Positions 1 through 9,700 of a DNA stretch of 54,374 nt are shown piece by piece. The stretch comes from Acidobacteriaceae bacterium (GTDB taxonomy: Bacteria; Acidobacteriota; Terriglobia; Terriglobales; Acidobacteriaceae). The stretch is taken from contig CAHJWI010000032.1 in the NCBI GenBank assembly GCA_903642225.1, positions 1 through 54,374 on the forward strand, in the 5' to 3' direction. The notes beneath the pieces are model-generated. The model ran no database searches, was not told where the DNA came from, and worked only from the letters and a program-made list of their open reading frames with translations. The position numbers and the translations under genes were made by a program. The first letter of the stretch is position 1, and the number at the start of each line of letters is the position of its first letter.

Positions 1-75
1 GAACTGGCAGACGCAGCGGACTCAAAATCCGCCGAGGGCAACCTCGTGGGGGTTCGACCCCCCCTCCCGGCACCA
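1..75 (+). tRNA. tRNA-Leu(CAA), 5' end cut off by the window edge
   Basis: The sequence starts inside the D arm and continues through a 5-bp anticodon stem (GCGGA/TCCGC) with loop CTCAAAA, giving anticodon CAA, which reads UUG. A long variable arm (cgaggg/cctcg) follows, as expected of a class II tRNA. The T arm has loop TTCGACC, and the acceptor strand ends in an encoded CCA at 73-75. About 10-13 bases of the 5' end lie outside the window. A decayed IS-like tract lies directly downstream; tRNA 3' ends are common insertion sites. Confidence 0.93.
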
Positions 76-745
76 AAGCACTAGTTGTTCGATTGAAACG
101 GAGCGAGCGCCTCCTCTCCGACAACCACCTCGTCTCTGTTCCTCGCCGACTGTACCCGACCCTCCTCGGTACAGTGACGCTGCGATGCGCCGTACTGGAG
201 AGCGATGGCTACCCTCGTAAACACCGACTGAGGCACCTGAAAGGTGGTCCTTTTGGGAAGCGGGAGGCCGACAGCAGCCAAGACGTTCCGAATGAAGCGA
301 TACGCCGAAGACTGGTCCCGCCGCACTGAGGCGAGATGTGGGGTGCATACATCCAGCGTTCGACCACGGATCGCATGACCGCTGAAGTCGCTAAAGCGGT
401 ACCTCGCAGAGGTCGTGCCAACGGTGCCGCACAGCTGTTTCAGAGCGCCCTAGCCTTTAAACCCATTGATAGTTTGTGGAATGATCAACGGCACGCCGCT
501 CTGCATCATCTGCTCGAGATCGCGATAGCTGATGGCATAGCGGCAGTACCAACGCATGCCCAGAGGAGGGTCTCGTCCTCAAACTGAGGTCACTTGAACC
601 TTACTGAATCCAAGAGTCGCGTTGTTTGCGCACGAGTATACCCGTCCGACAGTTCCGCTGGCCGCGCGAAGGTGGGCTGAATACGAGTGGAGCCGGTTAT
701 CTCAGAGTCATGGCTCTGTTGCAAAGGACAGCCGCGGGAATCAAA
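76..745. other. Gene-free decayed tract between tRNA-Leu and the alpha-galactosidase gene
   Basis: No intact gene is supported here. All open frames are short and lack a credible start, ribosome site or family resemblance. The only recognisable content is a broken IS6-like transposase segment at about 468-605 on the minus strand, listed separately. A sequence like an IS6-family end (ggctctgttgcaaa) lies at 712-725. The rest, about 80-460, looks like remnant coding DNA that I could not assign. Confidence 0.5.
468..605 (-). pseudogene. IS6-family transposase remnant, N-terminal part, frameshifted
   Basis: On the minus strand three short frames join into the start of an IS6/IS26-type transposase. 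A piece like FEDETLLWAC is followed, after a -1 shift, by RWYCRYAISYRDLEQMM, and after another shift by VDHSTNYQWV. Intact IS6 transposases read roughly WAVRWYCRYGISYRELQEM...VDHSTIYRWV. An in-frame stop lies upstream, and the DDE catalytic part is absent because the tract reaches the tRNA gene. It is therefore a dead fragment. The IR-like sequence at 712-725 points the wrong way for this fragment, so the element boundaries are unresolved. Confidence 0.6.
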
Positions 746-3025
746 TCAAGGTGTGGTGCGCTCCAGAGTGAAGCCGGCAGCCTGAAAGTCGCCGCGCAGT
801 TCTGTGTCAAATCCATGGTGCATCCAGTACGAGCCGCTGGCACTGGATGGTGTGTCCGGCGCAAGCTTGCCGGCAAAGGCGGTCAGGCTATACATCGCGT
901 TGTCGTCCAGGCCCTGCAGGTAGATGCGCGGGAAAGGGTAGAGTTCACGGCTTGAATGCAGAAAGGCGAAGACCGCCGCCTGCTTGCCGTCGCGGGAGAC
1001 ACTTTCCGTCAGGGATTGTTCGCTACCATTTTCCGGCTTCAAGATGCGATAGAGCGAACCGCGCTGTACCGTCTCACGGATTTTCTTGTACTGCGCCACC
1101 ATTGCCTTCGCCTTCGAGAAATCTTCAGGGGTCCACTTGTTCAGGTTGGCACCGATGCCCAGCGAGCCCTGCATTGAGGAGAGGAAGCGGTACTCCAGCG
1201 AGAGATTCCGGTAGTTGACCCACGTGGGCGAATCGGTAACCCACGCCATCATAACGGCCGGCGCGTAGGCGTAGCTGAAGCCGTTCTGAATCGTGAGGCG
1301 ATCGAAGGCGTCCGTGTTGTCCGACGTCCAGACTTCGTCGGTGTACTGCATCACGCCCATGTCGACGCGGCCGCCGCCGCTGGAGCAGCTTTCAATCTCC
1401 ACCTGCGGATGCTTTTTACGCAGCTCCTCCATAACGGAATAGTAGTTGCGGATGAACTCGACATAGACCTTCTTTTCATTCTCAGGACCGGCTGCGTCCC
1501 AGCCCGGCTCCGTCCAGTGGCGGTTGTAGTCCCACTTGAAGAAGGCGATATCGTTCTCGCTCAGCAGCTTGTCGAGAAAGCCGAAGACGTAGGCGCGCAC
1601 ATCCGGCCGGGCCAGGTTGAGCACGAGCTGGTTGCGGCCTTCGGAGCGCGGCCGGCCGGGAAAGTTGAGGACCCAGTCCGGGTGCCTGCGGTAAAGATCG
1701 CTATCGGGATTGACCATCTCCGGCTCGACCCAGAGGCCAAAGCTCATGTTCAGGCTGTGCACCTTGTCAATCAGCGGCTTTAGGCCGTTGGGGAACTTCT
1801 GTTTGTTCACGTACCAGTCGCCCAGGCCGGCATGGTCGTCCTTACGCTGCCCGAACCAGCCGTCATCCATCACAAACCGCTCCACGCCGATGCTTGCGGC
1901 CTTCTCCGCAAGCGCCATCTGCCCGGGCTCCTCCACGCGGAACTCCGTCGCCTCCCAGGAGTTGTAGAGGACAGGACGCAGCTTGGGGCCGGTACTATCG
2001 CCGAGGTGAGGCAGCAGCGCATCCACCTGGAAGCGGTGCATCAGGCGCGACGCTTCGCCCATGCCTTTTGCGGAGTAGCCGCCGTAAAAAGGCGGCGTGA
2101 CAAGGCGTTCGCCGGGCTTGAGCCGATAGCCGAAATCGAAGCTGTTGAAGCCGCCTGTCACACGAACCTGCTGGGCCGAGTCCTGCTCAACGCTCAACTG
2201 CCACGAACTGCTCCAGCCCAGGGCACCGAACCACACATCGCCGGACTCCTCGGTTGCGCCCTTGTGGTCGATGGCAAACCACGGGTTCTTCTGCGGGCCG
2301 CTGGTGCCGCGGCGGCTCTCCAGCACTGTCTTGCCAGGTTGGAGGGGCAGCTCGTTAATGTTGTCTTCGCCGGCCCAGCGCCCGCTCAGGTAGCGCAACC
2401 GGTAATCGGTGGCGCGCGGCAGGTTCCACGTGCCTGACATCGCCTGCTCCACCACCAATGGTGCCCTGGTTCGGTTCTCGATGGTCGACGAACGGCGCAG
2501 GATGCCGGTCCCCTCATCGATCTTGTACTCGAGCGTTACGAACACGTCACGGTCAATGTCCTTCATCACAATATGAAGGGTGTCTCCGTCAAACGTGTTG
2601 GAGACGTATTTCAGCACCAGATCGCGGTTGCCGTCCGGATAGCTAATCTTCAAATCCGGTTCGACGTACAGCGCGCCGCCCCAGCCGGTGTACTCCTGCA
2701 GTGTGATGGTCTCCGATACATCGAGCGCGTAATTCGGTTCAGACTTTGCCGCGGCAAAGCGATCGTGCGCGGCAAGCCGTTTGCCCCAGTAGAGCGTCTG
2801 CAGCGCGCCGTGCTCGTTCACGCCCATCACGTAGGTTGTGCCGGATGCGTCCAGCCGAAAAACCATCGTCACCTGGTCGAAGTTGATCGATGCGGGCGCC
2901 GTTTGCGCACCAAGGAATGACGGGGATCCCGACGCACAAAACAGGCCGGCACCCAGGACGACGCCTGCCGCGAAACGGGTGATTCGGCGTGAACGGATTG
3001 CGAAGACTTCGATTGGGTTCTGCAT
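746..3025 (-). CDS. Secreted alpha-galactosidase, glycoside hydrolase family 36
   Basis: The 759-residue product should hydrolyse terminal alpha-1,6-galactosides such as raffinose, melibiose or galactomannan side chains. The family rests on the KWDYNRHW motif, whose Asp499 would be the nucleophile, and TSDNTDAFDRL, whose Asp569 would be the acid/base. The 70-residue spacing equals that in characterised GH36 enzymes. An N-terminal beta-sandwich (about 55-330), a catalytic barrel (about 340-680) and a short beta domain can be traced. SCSSGGGRVDMGV is another family block. Residues 1-40 form an export signal with a basic start, a hydrophobic core and a likely cut near GAQ. A GGAGAG ribosome site supports the start. 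It is divergent from the TPR gene at 3200. Exact substrate is not determinable. Confidence 0.93.
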   Translation of the reverse strand: MQNPIEVFAIRSRRITRFAAGVVLGAGLFCASGSPSFLGAQTAPASINFDQVTMVFRLDASGTTYVMGVNEHGALQTLYWGKRLAAHDRFAAAKSEPNYALDVSETITLQEYTGWGGALYVEPDLKISYPDGNRDLVLKYVSNTFDGDTLHIVMKDIDRDVFVTLEYKIDEGTGILRRSSTIENRTRAPLVVEQAMSGTWNLPRATDYRLRYLSGRWAGEDNINELPLQPGKTVLESRRGTSGPQKNPWFAIDHKGATEESGDVWFGALGWSSSWQLSVEQDSAQQVRVTGGFNSFDFGYRLKPGERLVTPPFYGGYSAKGMGEASRLMHRFQVDALLPHLGDSTGPKLRPVLYNSWEATEFRVEEPGQMALAEKAASIGVERFVMDDGWFGQRKDDHAGLGDWYVNKQKFPNGLKPLIDKVHSLNMSFGLWVEPEMVNPDSDLYRRHPDWVLNFPGRPRSEGRNQLVLNLARPDVRAYVFGFLDKLLSENDIAFFKWDYNRHWTEPGWDAAGPENEKKVYVEFIRNYYSVMEELRKKHPQVEIESCSSGGGRVDMGVMQYTDEVWTSDNTDAFDRLTIQNGFSYAYAPAVMMAWVTDSPTWVNYRNLSLEYRFLSSMQGSLGIGANLNKWTPEDFSKAKAMVAQYKKIRETVQRGSLYRILKPENGSEQSLTESVSRDGKQAAVFAFLHSSRELYPFPRIYLQGLDDNAMYSLTAFAGKLAPDTPSSASGSYWMHHGFDTELRGDFQAAGFTLERTTP

Positions 3026-3199
3026 GGCTCTCCTGCCGCGTACGTCGTTGGCTTGTTTCAGCGAGACGCAGCCATCTTACGCAACAGTAACCCGCTCAGG
3101 CTTCCGGCGATCCATTTCGATGTGCAATCTGCGAAACAGCCCTGCGGCAGGAGCGCTACCGCAAGAAGCGAAGCGGTACACTTGGTTGCGGTTGGAACG

Positions 3200-4864
3200 A
3201 TGAGAAACGGCATGGCGCAGGCGAAAGTACGGCGGTTGTGGCGGATGCGCGTCGGCGCTGCGCAAGCTTTCGCGTTACGAGCCACCTTCCTGTGCGCCAT
3301 TCCGCTATGCGCTGCTTTGCCGCATGCAGCCGCGCAACAGAGTGCGGACACACAGGGATCGGCAAACACAACGATTTCGGGCGAATTGCTCGACGCTGCA
3401 GGCAAGCTTGTCAGTGGTGCCGTCGTCACACTCGACGCCGCCAGCCGCACGACTCCACTGCGCACAACGACGGATAGCGGTGGGCGCTTCACTTTCAGTC
3501 ATCTCCGTCCCCGCACCTATGCTGTGCATGCTGAAAAGTCGGGGCTTCGCAGCCCAAGCCGCACGTTCGACTGTGAACATGAACCTGTATGCAAAGTTGT
3601 TCTGGTGCTTGGCACTACAGGTGCACCCCCTGCCGTTGCGCAGGCGATGGAGTTCTCCGACGACCCGAACTTCACGGTAGCCGGCGTTACAGACTGGACC
3701 GCTGTGGGCGGCCACGGCTCCGATGCAACGCTGCGCACCAGCGAAGACTTGGCAAGGCAGACGCGCGCTCTAAAGGCTCCTGATACCGCTACCACAACGC
3801 CCGACAACTCTGCGGAGAGGCAGTTGCGCGACGCTCTGAATGTAGCCCCGCAGAGCTACACGGCCAACCACGATTTGGGGGCGTATTACTTTCGCACTGC
3901 GCAGTACCGCAAGGCCGTGCCCCTGCTAAAGAAAGCATCGGAGGTGAGCGGTGCGAAGCCCGAAGACGAATATCAGGTCGCGCTCGCATGCCGGGGTGTT
4001 GGCGATCCTGGAGAGGCGCGGCAGCACCTGCAACGGGCATTGGCTCAGCAGGACCGCGCCGACTATCACCGTGTTTTCGCCGAAGTGGAGGAGCAGCTAG
4101 GCGATCCGCTGGCCTCCGTGAGAGAGGCCGCGCGCGCCACGCAGTTGGAGCCGTCAGAAGAAAACTACTTCACCTGGGGCTCAGAGCTGCTGCTTCACCG
4201 TGCCGTGTGGCAGGCAGTGGAGGTCTTCGGAAACGGTGCCAAGACGCATCCGGCGTCGGCACGGCTGAAGACAGCCTGGGGCTCGGCCCTATTTGCGGGT
4301 GGGCTTTACGACGAGGCCGCGCGACGCCTGTGTGAGGCTTCCGACCTGAATCCCGCGGACCGCGAGCCGTACCTCTTTATGGGCAAGGCTGCACTGGCAT
4401 CGCCGTCGCCGCTACCCGGTGTGGAACAGCGACTTGCGCGCTTTGCAACCGTGCAGCCGAACCTGCCAGAGGCCAACTACCTCTACGCAATGGCACTCTC
4501 AAGGCGGACGACTGAGCCCAAGCCGCAGCAGGTAGAGGCCTTATTGGCCAGGGCCGTGGCACTAAACCCCGGCTACGCGGACGCATACCTGCAGCTTGGC
4601 ATCCTGTCCTTTGCGCAGCACAGGTATCCGGAGGCGATCCGCTCCTACCAGCGCGCCATTGCGGCAGACCCGAAGCAGGCGGAAGCGCACTACCGTCTTG
4701 CCGTGGCCTACGACCGAACCGGTGAGGCCGCCAAGGCGACGCAGGAACGGCAACTGCACGACACCATTGAGAAGGTCGATGCGGATGATGTCGAGCAAAA
4801 GCGGCGTGAGGTCAAGCAATTTGTCGTGTCGCTGCAAGGACAGCCGAGTTCCACAACGCCCTGA
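3200..4864 (+). CDS. Secreted TPR protein with N-terminal carboxypeptidase-regulatory-like domain
   Basis: The product is 554 residues from the ATG at 3200; the frame stays open further upstream, but that part is not protein-like. Residues 1-46 carry a basic stretch, a hydrophobic core and AAAQQ, a signal peptide. A CarboxypepD_reg-like beta-sandwich follows (about 57-130, SGELLDAAGKLVSGAVV), then a linker and a TPR array (about 205-525). The segment EPSEENYFTWGSELLLHR and the end REVKQFVVS recur almost identically in the TPR protein at 14757, so the two are paralogs. It probably acts as an exported scaffold or binding protein with the nearby TonB receptor; the ligand is unknown. Its stop lies 9 bases from that of the convergent CRTAC1 gene, leaving no room for a hairpin terminator. 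The start is moderately certain because no strong ribosome site is visible. Confidence 0.8.
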   Translation: MRNGMAQAKVRRLWRMRVGAAQAFALRATFLCAIPLCAALPHAAAQQSADTQGSANTTISGELLDAAGKLVSGAVVTLDAASRTTPLRTTTDSGGRFTFSHLRPRTYAVHAEKSGLRSPSRTFDCEHEPVCKVVLVLGTTGAPPAVAQAMEFSDDPNFTVAGVTDWTAVGGHGSDATLRTSEDLARQTRALKAPDTATTTPDNSAERQLRDALNVAPQSYTANHDLGAYYFRTAQYRKAVPLLKKASEVSGAKPEDEYQVALACRGVGDPGEARQHLQRALAQQDRADYHRVFAEVEEQLGDPLASVREAARATQLEPSEENYFTWGSELLLHRAVWQAVEVFGNGAKTHPASARLKTAWGSALFAGGLYDEAARRLCEASDLNPADREPYLFMGKAALASPSPLPGVEQRLARFATVQPNLPEANYLYAMALSRRTTEPKPQQVEALLARAVALNPGYADAYLQLGILSFAQHRYPEAIRSYQRAIAADPKQAEAHYRLAVAYDRTGEAAKATQERQLHDTIEKVDADDVEQKRREVKQFVVSLQGQPSSTTP

Positions 4865-4873
4865 TACTTCGAG

Positions 4874-6658
4874 CTAACGCAGCTTCGATGCGGGCACGAT
4901 GCCCTCGCCCTCTCGAATCGTGAGGATCTGGTTCACCTTGATCTGCGTGAACTTCTCGACCTTCTGCGTCGTCGGCCACTTTACCTCGACCACGTCGACC
5001 ACCTGCGACGTACCGACGCCGAAGTGCAGCCGCAAATCGCTCTGCGACATCACGCTCGTGCCGCTGTGTACCTCATCCATTTGCGTGTGGGTGCCAGTGG
5101 TGACGCGGACCCTCGCACCGATGGCGGTGCGGTTGCATTTCGTGCCGATGAGCTTCAGCTTGATCCAGTTTCCCCGCGTGCCGGTGTTATTTAGCAGGGA
5201 CGGCAGGTCATTCATGTTCAGAACGAGGGCATCCATGCCGCCGTCGTTGTCGAAGTCGCCGAAGGCCGCGCCACGGCTGGAAAAGTGCTCCGTAATTCCC
5301 GGCCCCATCTCCGGCGAGACATCCTTAAAGCGCCCGTTGCTGAGGTTTCGGTAGACCAGCCGCTGGTTTTTGAAGGTCTGGCCGAAATGGTAGCTGTCGA
5401 TTTCCGGGTAGACGTGCCCATTGATCTGCAGAATGTCCTGCCAGCCATCGTTGTCGTAGTCGATGAAGCCGCAGCCCCACGCGACATACTGACTGTTTAC
5501 GCCCAGGCCAGCCGGGAAGGACATGTCGGTGAAGGTTCCATCGCCGTTGTTGTGATACAGGTTTGAGGTATCGTCGGCGAAATTGGTTTTGAAGATATCG
5601 AAGAAGCCGTCGCAGTCATAGTCCGCCACGGCAACGCCCATGCCGGCCTGCTCGTGGCCGCCCTCGCTGTATGCGCACCCCGCACCCACGGCTGTATCGG
5701 TGAAGGTACCGTCATGATTGTTCTGAAAAAGGATGCTCGGCTGAGAATCGACCGCCACATAAATATCCGGCCAGCCATCGTTATCGAAATCGTATGACAC
5801 CGCTGTAATTGAGTAGCGCGGCCCCGGCTTCAGGATGCCGGACTTTTCGGAGACGTCGGTAAAGGTTCCATCGCCATTGTTATGGAAAAGCGCGTTTGTG
5901 CCGCCCGGCAGGCCACGTGGACCGCACAGTGTGGGCACGCCCTTCCACTGACAGAAGTGCTTGTCATCGGGTGCGGGAATGTCCTTAGGCTCAAGATGGA
6001 TGTAGTTACACACGAACAGGTCGAGCAGGCCGTCGCGGTCATAGTCGAGAAATGTGCAACCCGCGCCCCAGCGGAAGCTCTGCTGGTAGAGCCCGGCCTT
6101 CCGGGTTACATCCGTAAAAGTTCCGTTGCCGTTGTTCCGGAAGAGAATGTTATGGCCCCAAAAACAGCAGAACAGGTCGTCCCAGCCGTCGTTGTTATAG
6201 TCCCCGATGCAAACGCCGGTCTGCCAGCCGGTAACTCCGAGACCCGACCTCTCCGTGACATCGGTGAAGGTGCCATCGCGGTTGTTCTTGAACAGGTGCG
6301 CGGTCGGTGCCTTTCCCGCAGGCCAATGGGTATCCAGCCGGTCGCCGTTCGTCAGGTAAATGTCCAGCCAGCCGTCGTGGTCGTAATCAAAGAAGGCCAG
6401 ACCGCTGCCCTTGGCTTCCAGGATCGAGCGCTTGTGGTCAACGCCGCCCCACACGTTCGGCACGTTCAACCCGGCCTGATGCGCTATGTCGGTAAACTGA
6501 ACCGGGCTGCCACCGGAACTTCCCACGGGGGCCGCTTTGACGGCCTGCAGCAGACCGGCATCGGTCCATTTCCAGAGCGGCGTCGCCATTGCCTCCGTGA
6601 GCGCTCCGCCGAGCAGAAAAATGGAAGAGCCGAGAAAGCGCCGTCGCGGGAGAAACAT
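4874..6658 (-). CDS. Exported CRTAC1-family protein (FG-GAP/VCBS propeller plus ASPIC/UnbV domain)
   Basis: This is a 594-residue exported protein. The start MFLPRRRFLGSS gives a twin-arginine-like signal and was preferred over the open-frame start eight codons upstream. Seven calcium-loop-like motifs of the DxDxDGxxD type are visible (for example DYDHDGWLD, DYNNDGWDD, DFDNDGWPD, DYDNDGWQD), usually paired with GDGTF or GNGTF, consistent with a seven-bladed propeller. The C-terminal ~90 residues, with GNWIKLKLIG and IGARVRV, are an ASPIC/UnbV domain. In this family the propeller binds calcium and probably a carbohydrate or protein ligand; no enzymatic residues are evident. It is co-directional with the larger fusion gene 6720-10580, whose first part has the same architecture. 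Its partner and ligand are unknown. Confidence 0.88.
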   Translation of the reverse strand: MFLPRRRFLGSSIFLLGGALTEAMATPLWKWTDAGLLQAVKAAPVGSSGGSPVQFTDIAHQAGLNVPNVWGGVDHKRSILEAKGSGLAFFDYDHDGWLDIYLTNGDRLDTHWPAGKAPTAHLFKNNRDGTFTDVTERSGLGVTGWQTGVCIGDYNNDGWDDLFCCFWGHNILFRNNGNGTFTDVTRKAGLYQQSFRWGAGCTFLDYDRDGLLDLFVCNYIHLEPKDIPAPDDKHFCQWKGVPTLCGPRGLPGGTNALFHNNGDGTFTDVSEKSGILKPGPRYSITAVSYDFDNDGWPDIYVAVDSQPSILFQNNHDGTFTDTAVGAGCAYSEGGHEQAGMGVAVADYDCDGFFDIFKTNFADDTSNLYHNNGDGTFTDMSFPAGLGVNSQYVAWGCGFIDYDNDGWQDILQINGHVYPEIDSYHFGQTFKNQRLVYRNLSNGRFKDVSPEMGPGITEHFSSRGAAFGDFDNDGGMDALVLNMNDLPSLLNNTGTRGNWIKLKLIGTKCNRTAIGARVRVTTGTHTQMDEVHSGTSVMSQSDLRLHFGVGTSQVVDVVEVKWPTTQKVEKFTQIKVNQILTIREGEGIVPASKLR

Positions 6659-6719
6659 AGCCAAATTATAGAGACCGCACACCCGCGCTGTACCGCTATG
6701 TCCCTACCTGAGTTGCCAC

Positions 6720-9700
6720 CTATGGTGTGGCGGTCAGCATTTGCAAAGCCTGCTTGCCAGCCACACTGTCCGGCTTGAGATGCAACAAGTCCTGCAATAC
6801 TTCTATGGCTTTCTTCTTGTCCTGCTGTACAACGTAGAGCCGTGCGAGGTTGACGTAGGACTGGTCGAAGCTCGGCACGAGGCGAATACACGTCCGAAAG
6901 CGCTGCTCCGCCGCGGCATAGTCCTCTTTGCGTACCGCGATCACGCCGAGGTTGTTCAATGCTTCGGGGTAGTCGGTCCGCAGGTCCACGGCCTTTTGCA
7001 AGTACACCTCAGCCTGCGATACCTGATTCTGCTGCGCATACAACATGCCGAGGCTGTAGTTGGCTTCAGGGTCGTCAGGCTGCAGTGCCAGCGCACGCGT
7101 GAGGCAGTCCTGCGCCTGGGCGGTGTTGCCCTGCCGCCGATAGACATTGCCCAGATTAAGCAGCGCTATGGCGTAACCGGGCCGCTGCGCGAGCGACTGC
7201 TTGAAGCTCTGCACGGCCTCGTCCGCGTGGCCCTCCTGGGCGGCCATCATGCCGAGGTTGTTCCACGCCTCGGGGTAGTCGGGCCGAAGCTTCAGCGTCT
7301 GCTGAAGGTAACGCCGGGCTTCGGTGAAATTGTTTCGGCGCAGATTGAGTGTGCCCAGGTTGTAGTAGCCCTCGGCATCGTTGGGCCGGGCGGCAATAAC
7401 CTGCTGAAACGACTCCGCCGCCTGCTCCAGATAGCCGAGTTGAAACATAGCCACGCCATAAGTAAAGTCGTTTCGCGAAAACTCACCCTGGTACAGCGTG
7501 CCAGGAAACGGCAGGGCCTTGCGCATGCGGTCCGCCGCCGTTGATGGGATGGATCGGGCGTCATCGACCAGACGTTCCGGAGTGACCGGTCCCTGATACA
7601 GCTTCACAATACGGCCTTCCTTGTCGAGCAGGAACGAGGCCGGTATCGGAAGGTCTCTGCGCCGGTCGAAGAGGTAGCGGTAAACGATGTTGTAGATGCC
7701 CGCAACCTCTTCCGTCGCGAACAGGACCGGCATGGCGAACCGTTGCTGCATCAGAAAGGATTGAGCTTTGCCCGCGTTTTCCGGTTCGTCTACATTGATC
7801 GCGACGACAGTGAGACCTGCTGCGGCCAAGGCCGCGCGCCGCCGGTCGAGCGTTCGTAACTGCTCGAGGCCGGCCGGCGAAATTACACAGAAGTGAAGCA
7901 GCGTCACGCCGCCTCGGAAAGACTCCAGCGTCTGCGCACGTCCTGCAGCATCGGGCAGCGAAAACGACGGCGCCTTCAGCGGGTCGATGAGCCACGTTTC
8001 AACGCCTTCACCCTCAGGCACCTGTGTAATCTGTGGTTCCGGCGCGCCCGGTGCGGTCCAGGCCGCGGTGGTGGCGGCAAACGGCTTTCCCTCAAAAGAA
8101 GGCGTACCCTCTTCCAGCGAGATGCGGCTATTTCGCGGCAGGTCCTCGAACTTTTGCACGAGGCCGCTCGGCCAGCGCACCGTCGCGCGGATGTTGCCGC
8201 CCTGCTTGCCAAGACCGAAGAAAACCTGCTTGGAATGTTGCGCCAGAAAGCCGGTGCCCGCCTGCAAGAACCGGGTCTGGCGCAGGTCGCCTGACTCGAT
8301 CGTGATTGCGGTTCCGATCGCATCGCGGTTGCTTTTTGTGCCGCGCAGACAAAACGCGATGGAATCGCCTAACCCAGGCATTGCATTGTGCAGGATGCGG
8401 AGCTGCGGCGCATTCCTGTTCTTGATGATGACCTCCAGCCGCCCGTCGCCATCCAGATCGGCGAGCGCGAAGGAACGGCCGTCTTCCAGAAAGTCGAGGC
8501 CGGTCACGCCGGAGACCTCGGTAAAGGTTCCGTCGCGATTGTTCGCAAGCATCACGTTGCGCTCGTGGCCGCTCCATGAACTGTCAGACCGGATCAACTC
8601 ATTCAACGCATTCCACCCACGCTCGTAACCAAGCGAGGGTGTGGAATCCACCGGCGACTTTGCCACCACCTGACGCCAGAAGAAGCTGCCAAGGTCGTCC
8701 GCCGCGTGGCTGCCCTGCCCCGGAGCGGAGATGTAGCCGTTTGTGATGTACAGATCCGGGTAGCCATCGTGGTCGAAATCGAAGAAATCAGAGCCCCACG
8801 CCCACCGGCCCACCTCCGCGCCGGCCTGCTCACTCACATTGCGGAAGACACCCTCCCCCTCATTCCGATAAAGAGCATTGCCGCGCGCATGGCGGCGGTA
8901 AAGTTGGCGCGTAGACTCCAACTCGCCCTCGTGGAAGCGCGCCTGTTCTGAGACTCGCTGGCCCGCCGCCGACCACATATTGGCCACGTACAAATCGTTG
9001 CGGCCATCGTTGTTAAAGTCGGCCCAGCAGGCGCTCATGCCCGCGCCAACATCCTCCACATGTGCCTTGGTGGATGCAGCGGTGAAGGTGCCGTTACCGT
9101 TGTTGCGGTAGAAGTTGTTGCGCCCGAAGTCGTTGACCACATAGAGATCAGGCAGGTTGCTCGCGGAAGATTCGCCCCACGCGCATGCAAAGCTGTAGCG
9201 GTCGTTCTCCACATTCAGGCCGGCAGCCTCGGTACGGTCCATGAAGCGTCCGCCACCTTCGTTGTGGAGCAGAAAGTTCGGCGGACCGTTCCGCGCGTCG
9301 AAGTATGGCACCGGATAGTGGTATTGATCTAGGCCAAGATAGTAGCTGTAGAGGCAGAAGTAGATGTCCAGCCGTCCGTCGCGGTCGTAGTCGGCCACTG
9401 CGGCATGGGTGAACGTGCCCTGCGGCGGTCGCGCGAACTGAAAAGCGTCGGGCTTGACTCTAAAGGTGCCGTCTCCTTCGTTCAGGAACAGCAGTGGTCC
9501 GCTGCCGCATACCACCAACAGGTCCTGCAAGCCGCTGTTGCGAAAATCGGCAAAGAGCGCGCACGAGGTGTTGTCGAGCACACCCACGCCGGCCTTTTCG
9601 GTCACGTCTTCAAAGGTGCCGTCGCCGCGATTGCGGTAGAGCCGGTTTGGCAGGCCCGCAGGCTGGCACGTGTAGAAATCGTCCAGACCGTCACCGTCAA

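Noticed and set aside
712..725. Calling this the inverted repeat of the IS6 relic at 468-605.
   Set aside because: Its orientation is opposite to what that transposase direction requires, and no second end is visible.
5200..9700. Many similar short DNA repeats, at first sight a repeat array or CRISPR-like structure.
   Set aside because: They are coding repeats for GDGTF and DxDxDG motifs of FG-GAP propellers; spacing is irregular and in frame with the genes.
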